Assembly (NCBI GenBank): GCA_958450325.1
Contig: OY288243.1
Coordinates: forward strand, 44,904,878-44,968,877
DNA length: 64,000 nt
Reading direction: 5' to 3'
Source: Agrostemma githago
Taxonomy: Eukaryota > Streptophyta > Magnoliopsida > Caryophyllales > Caryophyllaceae
Shown here: positions 31,900 to 44,390 of the stretch, one piece after another
How positions within the stretch are numbered: position 1 is the first letter of the stretch
Layout of the letters: every line of letters begins with the position of its first letter
The notes under the pieces: model-generated
Told to the model about the DNA's origin: nothing
What the model saw: the letters and a program-made list of their open reading frames with translations, nothing else
Databases searched by the model: none
Translations under genes and position numbers: made by a program

Positions 31900-33408
31900 T
31901 CTAAGTTTTGGCTTGAGGCCATAAACAGCAAAATTGACTCAATAATGAACAACCACACCTGGGTTTTGACCGAGTTTCCCAGGGGTTACCAAGCTTTGAG
32001 TAATAAGTGAGTTTTCAAACGAAAACTCAAAATAGATGGGTCAATTGATAAATACAAGGCGAGATTAGTGGTTTGTGGAAACCGACAAACAAAGCGGTTG
32101 GATTTTTTCGATACATATTCACCGGTGACTAAGGTAACCACTGTTAGAGCCTTGGTAGCACTTGCATCTTTTCACAACCTTGTCATACATCAGATGGATG
32201 TTAAGACTGCATTTTTAAATGGCGATTTTCACGAGGAAATTTACATGAAACAACCGGAGGGATGTGTGATCCCCGGTCAAGAACATAGGGTGCGCAAATT
32301 GAACAGATCATTATATTGCTTGAAACAAGCCTCAAAGCAATGGTATGACAAGTTCAACAAAACCATTACATCAAATGGCTTCGTGGTAAATGATTCTGAT
32401 TCTTGTTTGTATGCCAAAGATGATGGAAATGGTTGTGTGATAATATGTCTTTATGTGGACGACATGCTTATCTTCGGTACAAACATGAGGGTTGTAAATG
32501 AGATGTAGAATTTCTTGAGTTCATGTTTTGATATGAAAGATATGGGTGAAGCCGATGTAATTCTTGGTTTAAAAATCATGAGGACTGAATCCGGGTTGTG
32601 CTTGAGTCAATCTCATTACGTTGAGAAAATTCTGAAGAAATTCAATCAATTTGATAGAAAGCCGTTGCATACTCCCTATGATTCTAGTATACATCTAACC
32701 AAGAATACCAGTGACAGCGTATCTAAAGAGGAGTACGCGAAAGTGATCGAAAGTGTCATGTTTTTTATGAACTGCACTTGACTTGACATAGCTTATACTG
32801 TTACTAGACTTAGCAAATATACACATAACCCTGGCAGAGATCATTGGGATGCCTTGACAAGATTATTGAGATACTTAAAGGGCACCATAGATTGGGGATT
32901 ACATTATTCAAGAACACCGTGTGTGTTGGAAGGATACTGTGATGCCAACTGGGTATCTGGGAATGACGAGATACACTCTACTAGTGGCTATGTGTTTACT
33001 CTGGCTAGTGTTGTTGTATCGTGGAAGTCGGCTAAACAAACCTGCCTTGCAAAATCATCGACAATGGAATCTGATTTCATTGCTTTAGCCTTGGCAGGAG
33101 CAGAAGCTGAATGGCTACGGGGCCTTCTAGCTGATATTCCTTTGTGGGGAAAGTCGACTCCTTCGATTTCCATGCACTGTGATTATCAAGCTGCAATCGG
33201 GGTAGCTAACAGTCAAGCGTATGATGGTAAAAAGAGACATATTCGCTTAAGGAATGGAATTGTGAGAAATCTGATCAGAGATAATGTGATATCACTCAAG
33301 TATGTAAAATCTGAGAGGAACATTGCCGATCCTCTCACAAAAGTCCTTGGCAGAAAGATAGCGCTGGAGTCAGCACTAGGAATGGGTTTAAAACCTGTAA
33401 TAGAGTAA
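31900..33408 (+). pseudogene. Ty1/copia RT-RNase H remnant
   Basis: A single frame runs 1.5 kb with no frameshift. RT begins FWLEAINSKIDSIMNNHTW and continues with KYKARLVVCGNRQ, MDVKTAFLNGDFHEEIYM and LYCLKQASKQWYDKF, up to the catalytic YVDDMLIFG at about 32454. RNase H has YCDANWVSGND, STSGYVF and TMESDFIALA, ending near VKSERNIADPLTK. Gag, protease and integrase are not in the window. Three nonsense codons interrupt it: TGA at 32008 (at the Trp of the usual KWVFK motif), TAG at 32506 and TGA at 32779 (at the Arg of the usual TRPDI motif). Confidence 0.9.
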
Positions 33409-33530
33409 CTTGTGATAGATACCCATCTTAACTAGCTTAAGTTCAACATGTCAAACGAAATCACAAGGAACTCTTGTTGTGTAATACTACGACCATTCCT
33501 AATAATAAATTTGAGATGTAGTATTTGTGA

Positions 33531-33791
33531 GGGTGAGCTTTCGCTCTTAATGAGTTCATAGCCCTCGTATGGGTGGTCTGTATGAGGCAGGCTTGATGGA
33601 TTTACCGATTGTTTTAAGGATGGGTTTTTGCTCTTAATGAGTTCATAGTCCTTGTATGGATGGTCTGTAAAAGGCAGACTTGATGAGCTCACCGATGTGA
33701 AAAAGAATGAGTTTTTACTCTTAGTGAGTTTATAGTCCCTTGTGTGGATGGTCTGTGAGAGACAGACTTGATAAACTCACCTATGTGAATG
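33531..33791. repeat. Three tandem 87-bp imperfect repeats upstream of the copia 3' LTR
   Basis: The units start near 33531, 33618 and 33705. Each contains CTCTTAATGAGTTCATAG or a close variant and a following TGGTCTGT. They lie in the non-coding region between RNase H and the polypurine tract. A run of 10 G at 33793-33802 follows the third unit. Confidence 0.85.
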
Positions 33792-34174
33792 TGGGGGGGG
33801 GGGAGGGGGTTCTTGCCCTACTCCCAAGAGATCTTCAGGCTTGGATCTCTAGAGGCATTCGTGAAATACCAGGATGTAGTGTGTGGGCACTTGGCTAGTC
33901 CAAGTAAAAGATATTTATACCGAAAAATCAGTGGGATGAGTTCATGGATGTCGCGAGTTTCTACCTTAATTTGAGATTCAGTAACTGCGCAACAGTCTTA
34001 GAGCAACTCCATTCGAAGGTTCAAGGATTAGTTCCACCTGAGATGGCTGTTCAAGATCGTTGTATGTCACTGGGTGCTGGTTAAAGTCCACAAGACACCA
34101 GCATCTCGACTCTAAATCTCCATTGCCAAATTTTTCTCTTTCTTTTGCGTCTTCTTTTGAACCATGTGGGGGAT
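33792..34174. other. Copia 3' untranslated internal region and polypurine tract
   Basis: No gene was recognised. It ends in GTGGGGGAT (34166-34174), the polypurine tract directly before the LTR start TGTTGGA. Confidence 0.7.
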
Positions 34175-34705
34175 TGTTGGAAAAATGCTTCAAAATAAGC
34201 TTATTTGTGTGATGACATACACCATGACTAATGGTGATATACCTCCTTGGATACTTGGAGGCCAAGTACTTGCATCATCTCCTTGACATCAGTTTTATAT
34301 GTCACACCATAACATCCATGGTGATGTATTATGCTTGGTGGCTAAGTATTTTGGTCTATAAATAGACATCAAACTCCATCATTTTCAATCATCCAAAATT
34401 CATCTTTAATTTCTCTTTCTATCACAAAAATATTCTCTCAAAATATTAGTAATATAATTTATAGTTTGAGTAGAATTTTGGCAACGATTTTGGTAGTAAC
34501 TCATCTACGGTCTTGCCTACACAAAGATCGTAGCGGTTGTGCAATCCTGGGGGTCGAATGTCAAGGTTCGTGTGTTGTAGACGGAGTATAATCGACTTTA
34601 GGACAGTGACCTCAAGTCACGTCACAACCTTTCCTCTCAGATAAGATTATTCCTTTTTCCCGTCTTATTTATTTATTTATTTATTTATTCAGTACTCGCC
34701 TAACA
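34175..34705 (+). repeat. Copia 3' LTR
   Basis: This 531-bp LTR starts TGTTGGA and ends CGCCTAACA, forming the short inverted ends typical of copia elements. A TATA box (TATAAATAG) lies at 34357-34365. A (TTTA)n run occurs near 34664-34690. The 5' partner LTR is outside the window or lost. Confidence 0.8.
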
Positions 34706-34854
34706 GCGTGTACCCATTGGACACACGATAAAAAATCGATCAAAGAAACTTCAAACAATAATGTGTCATTTATTGTCAAGTCTGACTGATATCTAGTTGT
34801 CTTTATTTCCCAACTTGAAAAGGGAAATTAGGTGTTCTCATGTATGTCATTTTA

Positions 34855-35052
34855 ATTACTCTCTCCCTTTCATTGATTTCTTTCACCTTAAATGTGACAC
34901 ATTTCTTAAGAAAAATAATAAAATAAGTAAAAATAGAGTGGGAGTATGGGCCACCTAAGAAAAAAGTGTGATAGAAAAAAAAGTTGAAGAAATCAAACAA
35001 ATGGTTGAAAAAAAAAGTGAAAGATATTAATGAAACCGCGGGAGAGTAGTAA
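34855..35052. mobile_element. Stowaway-like MITE
   Basis: The left end TACTCTCTCCCTTTCATTGA is matched by the right end in reverse complement, TACTACTCTCCCGCGGTTTC followed by ATT and CTTTCAC. It is about 197 bp, AT-rich and non-coding, with TA at both edges. Confidence 0.65.
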
Positions 35053-35459
35053 ATTATTCTAATTTTTCGTTATTCATTTCTCTCTCAACATTTTAAATTC
35101 AAGATACATTCTCATCGAAGTATAGTTTGGTAGTGTGAGTTTTTTTCTTAAATTTTGAATTATCTTAACATTTTATACAATTGTTAAAGACATACCGTAG
35201 AGAGAAAAATGGTGTCATTTAGTAATGATATAGATGATGATAAATTTATGTCAAGAATGATTCTAAGTACATTTGATGTAATTGTTTGATATATTCATAC
35301 AATAATACAAGAGAAAAAAAATTAATTGCATGTTTAGTAACGATATATTTTTTAGAGGATGACCAAAATATGTTAAAAATTAAACAAAATTACACATTAC
35401 AGCTTTTTATAAATCACTTTTTTTGAAATTACAGTTTGATAAAATAATTTTCAAAAATT

Positions 35460-35699
35460 ACTACTCCCTCTGTTTTATATAAGTCATTCTCACTTTTCGA
35501 GACAACCCCTTCTCTCTTCAATATCTCTCACAACATAAGAAAAAATATCATGAAATGTATACTCATTTGAAAGTTCTTTTCGTAAGGAATTTTATGGTGC
35601 AATTTTTTTAAAAAAATCGGACTATTATATTTACATAAAAATTAAAGTGAAAATCTCACCTCGAAAAAACAAAACATCATATAAATGCCTGTGGTGAGT
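35460..35699. mobile_element. Possible second Stowaway-like MITE
   Basis: The left end is TACTCCCTCTGTTTTATATA. The right end in reverse complement, TACTCACCACAGGCATTTAT, is only partly similar. The left terminus is convincing and the right is decayed. Confidence 0.4.
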
Positions 35700-36214
35700 A
35701 AATATGGTAACTAAGTGAATAAAAATGCGGTGTTTTACTTACAGTTTGTGTAAGTAGGTAATAATCTATGCATAAGAGTATATATTTGACGTTGTACTCA
35801 CGTTTTTTCGACTCAATTAACCATTTTTAGTCATTTATGTACTTAAATATACTAACAAAAGTGTTTTGTAAGGTACTCCCGCCGTCTTATTATCCCTCTA
35901 TTTGAACCCACATTTGATTCAAATTGAGACTCAAACCAACTCTCCCACTCTACCATGTTGACAATTTAGTCATAAATTTGTTTTTATGTTACTACTAAGT
36001 TTGGGTATCGATACACCATCATCAAATTTTATACAAATTATACACTATTTTGATGAAGGAATTTTTTTTTTGAACCATTTATGTAATTTTAAAGAATAAA
36101 AAACGTTGTATTATACTCGTATTATTTTTAATGTAGGTGAAAATTAGACTTCATTGAAAAAAACAATACTCCGTATAAAAAAGTAAATCATACTCGTAGT
36201 ACTTCAAAAAATAT

Positions 36215-36384
36215 CGAACTCACGAGCTTTTCGAGCCGAGCTAGGCCTTGCTCGGCTTGACTCGTATTCTATACGAGTCGAGCTCGAGCTCGAGCCGATC
36301 TCACATGAGTGGAGCTTTGACTGATCTTTGACCGAGTCGATCTCGGTCTGCTCGCGAGCTGTCTCATCTCATTACCACCCCTAA
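36215..36384. mobile_element. hAT-like transposon end with CGAGCTCGAG subterminal words
   Basis: It ends ATTACCACCCCTAA, whose reverse complement starts TAGGGGTGG, a terminal repeat common in plant hAT elements. The preceding 150 bp is dense in CGAGCTCGAGC and GAGTCGAGC words, as in hAT subterminal regions. I did not find the other end. Confidence 0.4.
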
Positions 36385-36785
36385 GTTAGAATCAATGTTA
36401 ACCACAAAAATCAGACAAAAAATGAATAAAGTAAAAGGTGACCCTTTTAGAGAAACGGCCTAAAAAAGAAATGGTGACTCTTATGCAGACACAGAGAAAG
36501 TAGTAATTTTTGAAAATAATTTTATAAGATTGTAATTACAAAAAAATGTGGTTTATAAAATGGTGTAATGTGTAATTTTGTCTAAAAATTATTATAATCC
36601 ATACATAAATATAAAAAGTCATCCTTATGAGTGTCTTATGAGTTCCTCTATGTTTGACACACGACAATCTAACAAAAAAAGAGCACATCATGGTTACAGT
36701 CTCACGCCTAAAAAGAGCACTGGAATCTGGTATGCCACCCATGGCTAGGGTTTGAGGCGATTGTGGCGATACAGAGGTGATTTTC

Positions 36786-37973
36786 ATGGCTCGCAATTCC
36801 GCCTCAAAAACTAGGAAGAGATCATCAGGCAACAATGGCAGCGCTTCAATTAAGAAAAATTCTAAGATGAACTCTACAGAAAAGACTGGTTCGAAGAAGA
36901 AGAGAGGGCCTGATGTGGAAATTATGGGGCGATCAAAACCTATGCACGAAATCCAGGGCATTCTTGGATTGAATTTTGATGATGAAGACGATATAGAACA
37001 TGAAACAACAAATGGCCTATGGATCACACAAACAGGCCATAAAAGGAAAGGAGGTACATCTGCGGGTAAGGAGAAGAGTTGTGAGAAAGGAGACAAATCT
37101 GACTGCTTGCAACTCTCGGATGAGGATACCAAAGACGAAGAGGAGTATTGGTCTAATGCAGTATTCTGCTACATCCTAGGGGAAAACCCTCCGTGGGAAG
37201 TGGTCAAGGGCTTTATACAGCGTATTTGGGGAAAACATGGCATCGATAAAATATCCTTTCTTCCAAATGGGGTTTTCTTAGTGCGATTCAAGAAAGTGGA
37301 GGCTAAGTCTGAGGTGCTTCAGGCTGGCTTTCACATGTTTGACAATAAACCCATGATCGTCAAATCATGGTCACCTGAAATTGATCTACAGAAAGCGGAT
37401 GTTAAGACTGTCCCTACATGGGTTCGATTGCACGAGCTACCGTTGAGATACTGGGGTAACAGTCTACCAAAACTTGCAGGCCTGACTGGCAAATTTATCC
37501 AATTGGATTCTGCCACAGTTGAAAAGACGAGGCTTGGGTTTGCAAGGGCTCTTGTAGAAGTTACAGTGGGGCAAAACTTCGCTGAAAACATTACGTTTAA
37601 AAATCCCAAGGGAGACTTTGAAACCATAAGAATTGAATACGAGTGGAAGCCTGTCCTATGCTCAAAGTGCAAGTCACTTGGACATGAGGCGCCAACCTGT
37701 AGAAAAGGCAAACTGGTATCAACTACAAATCAGAAGAAAATCTGGAAGCCGAAAGTTGTGGATGCAGGGACAACGGTGCCCAAACCCGCTGTTCATGTAA
37801 ACTCTGCTATGATTTCTGGTGTTGTGAATGGAGGAATTTTGTATGCGGCAATGGTTCAGACTGATTCTGCTAAGAGTGGAGAACCTGCAAAGGTGAGTGA
37901 AACACAGGAAGGTCTCAATATTGTTACCCCTACCATTAGTTTATCCAATGAAGATCGGCTTCTGGAATGTTAG
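36786..37973 (+). CDS. LINE A ORF1: RNA-binding zinc-knuckle protein
   Basis: The protein has 395 residues from ATG 36786 and is open throughout. The N-terminus is Lys/Ser-rich and basic. Residues about 115-250 match the plant LINE/zinc-knuckle protein module often called DUF4283: WSNAVFCYILGENPP, then GKHGIDKISFLPNGVFLVRF, then TWVRLHELPLRYW. A CCHC knuckle, CSKCKSLGHEAPTC, follows at about residue 292. Such proteins bind the element's RNA. The stop at 37971 overlaps the ORF2 start by 26 nt. Confidence 0.85.
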   Translation: MARNSASKTRKRSSGNNGSASIKKNSKMNSTEKTGSKKKRGPDVEIMGRSKPMHEIQGILGLNFDDEDDIEHETTNGLWITQTGHKRKGGTSAGKEKSCEKGDKSDCLQLSDEDTKDEEEYWSNAVFCYILGENPPWEVVKGFIQRIWGKHGIDKISFLPNGVFLVRFKKVEAKSEVLQAGFHMFDNKPMIVKSWSPEIDLQKADVKTVPTWVRLHELPLRYWGNSLPKLAGLTGKFIQLDSATVEKTRLGFARALVEVTVGQNFAENITFKNPKGDFETIRIEYEWKPVLCSKCKSLGHEAPTCRKGKLVSTTNQKKIWKPKVVDAGTTVPKPAVHVNSAMISGVVNGGILYAAMVQTDSAKSGEPAKVSETQEGLNIVTPTISLSNEDRLLEC

Positions 37974-40900
37974 GTGTCTAAATAGTGTAAATAAACAAAG
38001 GGAGGTAAAACTTTTTCTTAGCAATAAAGATGTGGGTCTTTTTGGCCTCCTTGAAACTAAAATAAAGAGCAAATAATTCTTTGATCAATAAGAGAATGCT
38101 AGAAGGTTGGTGTATTTCGACTAACACTCATACTCATCATGGGGGTAGGGTGTGGGTTTTGTGGAAACCTACTCATTATGATGTCACTCCGTTGGAATAT
38201 AATCCTCAATTCATACATTGTAAAGTAAGGCACTTGGACTCTGATGTCCACTTTCACTATACTTTTGTGTATGCATATAATGACGGGGTGGATAGAAGGT
38301 GCTTGTGGAGTAGATTAGAAGACATAGCAATGGGAATGCAAGGTCCTTGGGCTGTTGGAGGGGACTTCAATACAATGTTATCTCCTGATGAAAGGTTGGG
38401 GGGACAAACAAAACAAGCTGATATGGATGATTTCATTGACTGTCTAAACCATTGTGATTTGAGGGACATTAAGGCGACAGGTGCGTGGTTCACCTGGTCA
38501 AATAAGCAGGAGGTAGAATCGAGAAAATACAGTAGGCTCGATAGATTTCTTATCAACTCGGATTGGTTTGATGCATTGCCTGATTTCCAAGCTCATTTTC
38601 ATCCAGAGGGGCTCTTTGATCACAATCCATGTACGGTGAGTAAAAAGGGATTAGATGAGAAACGATCTAATAGTTTCAAATACTTTCGTATGTGGAATAT
38701 GGCTCCGGGCTTTAATGATATTGTGAAGTCTGGGTGGGCTGCTGATATCCAGGGTAATCCTATGTACCGTGTGGTGAGGAAATTAAAGGCTCTTAAAATG
38801 GATCTTAGAAAACTTAACAAGGCGCATTTTGCTGATATAGAAATCAAAGCGAAAGTACTGGCAAAAATGTTACAGGACATACAAATTGAAATTGCTGAAC
38901 TGGGTCCCTCTGATCCGCTTATAGGGGAAGAAAGGCGCATTACTCATGAGTTGAAGTTTAGCGCTAAAGCAAGGGACAGTTACTTGGCCCAAAAGGCTAA
39001 AGCTACCTGGTTAGAACAAGGGGATGCTAACACGAGATTATTCCATCAAGCGATCAGACAACGAGTGGTTAGAAATAAGGTCACCCAAATCAAATATATC
39101 CATGGAATGCTGTGCACTGAGACTGGGAGCATACAAGCTGCATTTCTCGGGTTCTATCAGGGGCTTCTGGGTGAGACGAGACATGTCCAACCTGTACGGA
39201 CTTGCATTGTTGCTCGTGGTCCGATTTGCACCCCCTCCCAAAATTGAGAAAGCATTTAGGGACATTCCAGCGGATAAGGCACCCGGCCCGGATGGGTACT
39301 CGAGTTCTTTTTACAAGGATACTTGGGAGATTATAGGGAATGACGTGAGAAAGGCTATCATGGACTTCTTTGAACATGGACAACTACTCAAACAACCTAA
39401 TGCCACAAACATCACGCTAGTTCCCAAATGTGATCGTCCTGAATCGGTCACACAATTTAGACCGATTGCTTGCTGCAATATGCTTTATAAGGTGATTTCG
39501 AAGCTGTTATGTAATAGATTGACCATTATCTTGCAGCAAATCGTCAATGAAAATCAGGGGGCATTTATAAAAGGGAGATCGATCATCGAGAATGTCCTTA
39601 TCTGTCAGGATCTTGTCAAGATGTATAATAGGAAAAATGCTTCTCCTAGATGTATGTTCAAGCTGGACCTACAGAAAGCCTACGACACGATCGAATGGGA
39701 CTTTGTGGAAGACCTACTGACTAAATTCAACTTCCCTGGCAGATTTATATCTTGGATTACGCAATGTGTCACTACTACGACTTACTCTATTGTGATGAAC
39801 GGAAACTCTTTTGGGTTTTTTAAAGGCAAGCGTGGGTTAAGACAAGGCGACCCTATCTCCTACTTACTCTTTAACCTATGCATGGAGTATCTTACGAGAA
39901 CTATTGATTATGCTACTTCCAGATGGCCATTTCACTACCACCTTCAATGTAAGGCCCTTAAACTCACCCATCTTGTTTTTGCGGACGATCTGCTTCTGTT
40001 TTGTAAGGGGGATATCCCGTCTATCATGCTCCTTATGCGTGCAGTCTCTACATTCTCTCAAGCCTCGGGTCTTGACATGAACAAGGACAAATCAGAAGTA
40101 TTCTATTGCGGGATGAAGGATATGGATAAAAACGATATTTTTCAGGTGACTCGTATTAAGGAAGGGTCCCTCCCCTTTAAGTACTTGGGCGTCCCTATCC
40201 AATCTGGTAAATTAAACCGTCAGGAGTGCAATATTCTCATTGAGAGGATTGTGGCTTGAAATAGAAGTATAGGAGCTCGCAAGTTTTCTTATGCAGGCCG
40301 AGTTACTTTGATAAACTCAGTCCTTAATACACTCCACTGCTATTGGGCTAGCATTTTCCTCTTACCAAAGTATATTATTAAGAGGATTGAAGCTGTGTGT
40401 AGAAACTATCTATGGGATGGAAGTACCGAATACAGGAGGGTCCCTCTTGTTGCCTGGGATGCTGTTACGGTCTCAAAAAAAGATGGTGGACTTGGAATAA
40501 AGAGGCCAGGACTCTACAACATTGCTGCTATAGGCAAACTCGTGAATTGGATTTATGAGAAGAGAGATAGCCTATAGATCAAATGGGTATCACATATTTA
40601 TCTGAAAACAGTGCATTGGAGTGATTATGTGCCCCCCAAAGATGTTCCTTGGTCCTGGAGGACCATCTGCAAGGTGAAAGAGAAAATAAAGCATGGATTT
40701 CGGAATGGTGTTTGGTTGCAGGATGACAAAGGGTACTCTACCCGGAGCGCCTATAACTGGATCTCTCCCCATCCCACTGCCCCACCTTGGACGACTTTTG
40801 TTTGGAACCACTGGAATATTCAGAAACATGCTATGATTGTATGGATTATTATGCAAAAAGGAATCAACACAAAGGACAAGTTATATAAGATAGGCTGCAG

Positions 40901-41273
40901 TAACGATGCTTTTTGCTGCCTTTGCGATGCTGACCAGGAGACGCTGCCGCACTTATTCTTTGATTGTGTTTATAGCTCCAGGTTTTTGTTGTTAACTGAA
41001 CTACATACGGGCCTGGACCTAAACACTAATCGGGTGATACACAATGCTGATGGGACCATGAAGTGGAAACTAACAGCGAGCGTGCTTGCTGCTACCTTCT
41101 ATAACGTGTGGATGCAGCGAAATAAGGCGAGAATCGACGGAATTCTGACCAGGCCTGAAAACGTGGTGAAGCAGACTCTGACTGAAGTGAGACTCTGCGT
41201 TAAGATCAAAGATACAGATGAGTTAACCGATGATGACACCATCTACCTCCGAAGAATTGGATATGAATGCTGA
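37948..41273 (+). pseudogene. LINE A ORF2: endonuclease-reverse transcriptase, broken
   Basis: The ATG at 37948 starts MKIGFWNVRCLN, the N-terminus of an APE-type endonuclease. A frameshift near 38074 is followed by the rest of the endonuclease, with WAVGGDFNTML carrying the conserved GGDFN. Another frameshift lies near 39230. RT then runs from KAPGPDGYSSSFYKDTW through FRPIACCN and KAYDTIEWDF to the catalytic FADDLLLF at about 39980. A TGA at 40257 and a TAG at 40575 interrupt the same frame. The C-terminus has the plant RT zinc-binding domain (WNIQKHAMIVW, then CCLCDADQETLPHLFFDC) and no RNase H. It is inactive as read. Confidence 0.88.
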
Positions 41274-43191
41274 ATTAGTTTAACACGATTTTTTCTTATC
41301 CTTTTCTTGTTTTGTCCTTGATATTATTGTAGAGAATATGGCCTTACTTGTATATTTTTTTGATGAATGCAATTCCTTACATTTCACCAAAAAAAAAAAT
41401 CTGGTATGCCACCCACTTTACTGAGATGTTCCACATTTCCTAATTGAGAAACTTCCCTGGGATGTTTCGCCTATCTTCTTAGTAAATGTTTTGTAGTTCC
41501 TATTATTTGTTACCTAAATGTGGAACATATTCAGAATAGGGGTATATAAACAAAAAAAATCATTGGATTTACACCATAAAATCATTAGATTATACTGTAC
41601 GTTTTTAAAAAAATTGTAGCATGATACATCATCATTTTTTGAACCATATCATCTAAATCAAGCATAATTATTTTTTATTAGAAAAAAAAAACTATTTTAA
41701 TAGTAAAAAACTTATGCCACCATTTATCCAAAATTGAATACGAATTAAGAAAAATATTTACCTAATCTTAAACTAATTTTATCATATCGTCATCCAAATA
41801 AAATACATACGTAGTATTTCATAATGATTAATTTTATCAAAAAAAATATCAAATTCAAAAAAATTGTGCCAAATGTTTTTTCTTTGATATTTAATTGTGA
41901 CAAAATTTTTATGAAATACATCATTTTTGTGCATTTATTTTCTTTTTTTATTTGACAATTTTGTTGATAGTCGCCAAAAATATATATAATTAAAGTTGTA
42001 TATATCAACAATTATTTTGTAAAATTAAAAATGGAAAATATTCAAATATCAAATTTAAGCGTAACTTTACCCAATTTAATCTGAAAAATACCAGTGATTT
42101 TCTCGAGTAAAAAAACTAGTTACCATTAAAATGTCAACATTTGAATTAAAAAATTGACGATGATTCCAAAAGATAGAAAGTCTTGACAATAATGAATTGA
42201 TGAGCTATTAATACGACCTACATTCAAACAAAATAAGCGAGTATGACCCCAAATCTCTATCCATACTCAAATAGTCCGACCAAACTTTATTGAATCTAGG
42301 TAGGTTTAGTAAACACAATATTATACTTAGTGTAATAAGATAAGATATTACGGAGTATCTAAGATAAAACTAGGTATATGTCCCGCGAAATTCACGGAAT
42401 TATCCGTTTCAGTTTTCTATCGTAATGTCAATATATTTTCGACCAAGTATTGCGTTAGTTTGAGAAAATAATATGAAATAAATAAAGTGATCATTGTCAA
42501 TATTAGTACATAAATTCATTTCATCGGACAATATAAGGTTGATATGAAATTATACCGTCGATGTAGATGTCGCATCTCATTTACTCCGTATATTGGTTCA
42601 GGTCGCAAACTGGTGGTGTTAAATGTCGTTGGTCTAATGTATTTACCTTCAACAATTACAACGGGTACCAAAGTGAGATTTTTCTTAAGACATTAAGAAC
42701 AAAATAAACCTTGTGAACCATTCGAATACTTGAAGTGTGTCAATGTTGCTAAATTTAGATTTCATATGTTGTTTTTATAATTGAAATATTGAATAACGTT
42801 GATTACCTTGAGACTCAAATGTTAAATGTATTTCTCGAATAATTTATAATATGTTACTTTAAATGAACACTCAAAATGTTGCAATTTCTTCCCAAATCAT
42901 ATTTTTGTAAATTACTTCCATTTTGGACATCAATAAGAGTTCACTCTTATAATTAAAAAACGAAGTTACTTTTTCCTAACGGGTGTTTACTTAATTCAAA
43001 TGAATTTTTCTATAATTTTCCTATTTTACCCTTTCATTGGCCATTACCTTTACACAATATTCAATTACCTCCTTTTCATTTTATCAATACAGAATTAATC
43101 AACGCTTAGAAAATTATCGACGATTTCCTATTTAATTATTATTATAACTCAATTATCGATGACAAAATATCGATTACATAAATTTGACATA

Positions 43192-43216
43192 ATATATATA
43201 TATATATATATATATA
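43192..43216. repeat. (TA)n microsatellite
   Basis: 25 bp of alternating A and T. Confidence 0.9.
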
Positions 43217-44003
43217 ACGAAAATATGGAATTTACATTAAAAAAACTGACAGAACCCTAAACGTCATTTTATTGTGTTTATGGGTCAAGTCGGATTAGAC
43301 GCACCCCGATGCTAGTGTAGACAGTGGTTGTTCATGGGATGGTGGGATTTTGGGATGGTGAGATTTTGGAATTTTTTTGAGAGAGAGAGAAAGAAAATTT
43401 TGAGAATGGAGTGAAATGACAAGGTTAAATTGGTAAAATGTGGTTAGGATTGAGTAAAAACTCGTTAGAACAAAGCACTACCCTTAAAGAATCCTAAGAT
43501 TTAAAGTCAACAGAAAATTCCATATAAGCGTAACTGTAATACCTTAAAAATAAAGATCTAACATTATACCTGAATCATGAGAAATTGATAATTTGATGAT
43601 TTGCTTCGCATAAGGTCTCTGAATAAAAAACGCAAAAGATTAAATTAGACTTAAAATGAAAGTTGGGAAACAACAAATTCATTGATAAAAAAAACTGAAA
43701 AAATTATTCTAAAAATAAAGTTAATAAAATTTGAATGTAATGAATAGTTTAATTAATAAGAAATTTAATTATAAAAAGAAATGAAAAGTTTTTTTAATGA
43801 AACAATTAATAATCTAATTAATAAAAAATTTAACTAATCATTTAATAATATACGGAGTAATTTTAATTTTTAATGAAAGCAAATGAAAAGATTTTGATTC
43901 AAAAATTAATAATATAACTAATAATATTTTAAAAATAATCAATATTTAAAATATTTAACTAAAAAACTAATGATTCAAATTATTTGTGTCATCCTCTTAA
44001 TGA

Positions 44004-44049
44004 TGTGTGTGTGAGAGAGAGAGAGAGTGTGTGTGTGAGCGTGTGTGTT
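44004..44049. repeat. (GT)n/(GA)n compound microsatellite
   Basis: Adjoining GT, GA and GT runs. Confidence 0.9.
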
Positions 44050-44215
44050 ATGGGACGTGCTATTTCATACATGCCGTTTACTTCGTCGTACACGCAATTT
44101 CTGAATTCGTCCCTCCTATTTTCCCTCCCATTTGAGTGTAAAATCCAAGAAAATCATTCAACCATTTTTTTCAACCTTTTCACACTATACAATCAGTTAG
44201 CAGCAGATCTTAACC

Positions 44216-44390
44216 CCTCCCACTCGCCAGTGACATTGTCCCCTCCCCTCGTCGGCGGCCCAATTCCTTTACCCCTAGCCGGCGACCTAGTCCCCTCCTC
44301 TCGCTAGCGGCCCCTGTCTTCCTTCCCGTCACCGTCGGCCTACCCTCGCCGGTGACCCATGTCCCTTCCCCTCGCCGGAGAAGATTTGTG
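44216..44390. repeat. GC-rich minisatellite
   Basis: Imperfect units of about 25-35 bp of the type CCCTCGCCGGYGACC...GTCCC recur about five times in an otherwise AT-rich area. An open frame across it has no recognisable domain and is probably fortuitous. Confidence 0.6.

Larger units (their letters stand above)
34706..36723. other. AT-rich intergenic DNA with MITE remnants
   Basis: No gene was found. It contains two Stowaway-like MITEs and a hAT-like end listed separately. The remainder is unclassified AT-rich sequence. Confidence 0.6.
36742..41397 (+). mobile_element. LINE A: full-length L1-type retrotransposon
   Basis: The element is about 4656 bp with a perfect 18-bp target duplication, AATCTGGTATGCCACCCA (36724-36741 and 41398-41415; its first As are ambiguous with the tail). 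It has a 44-bp 5' leader, two overlapping ORFs and a short oligo(A) tail. It has the same structure as LINE B at 53700-58442. Confidence 0.93.

Noticed and set aside
42977..43468. Inverted repeat possibly bounding a MITE of about 490 bp
   Set aside because: The arms match only over about 15-25 bp with several mismatches, and no target duplication was seen.
43984..44307. 107-codon frame across the microsatellite and minisatellite
   Set aside because: It is encoded by GT/GA and GC-rich simple repeats, with no start context or domain.
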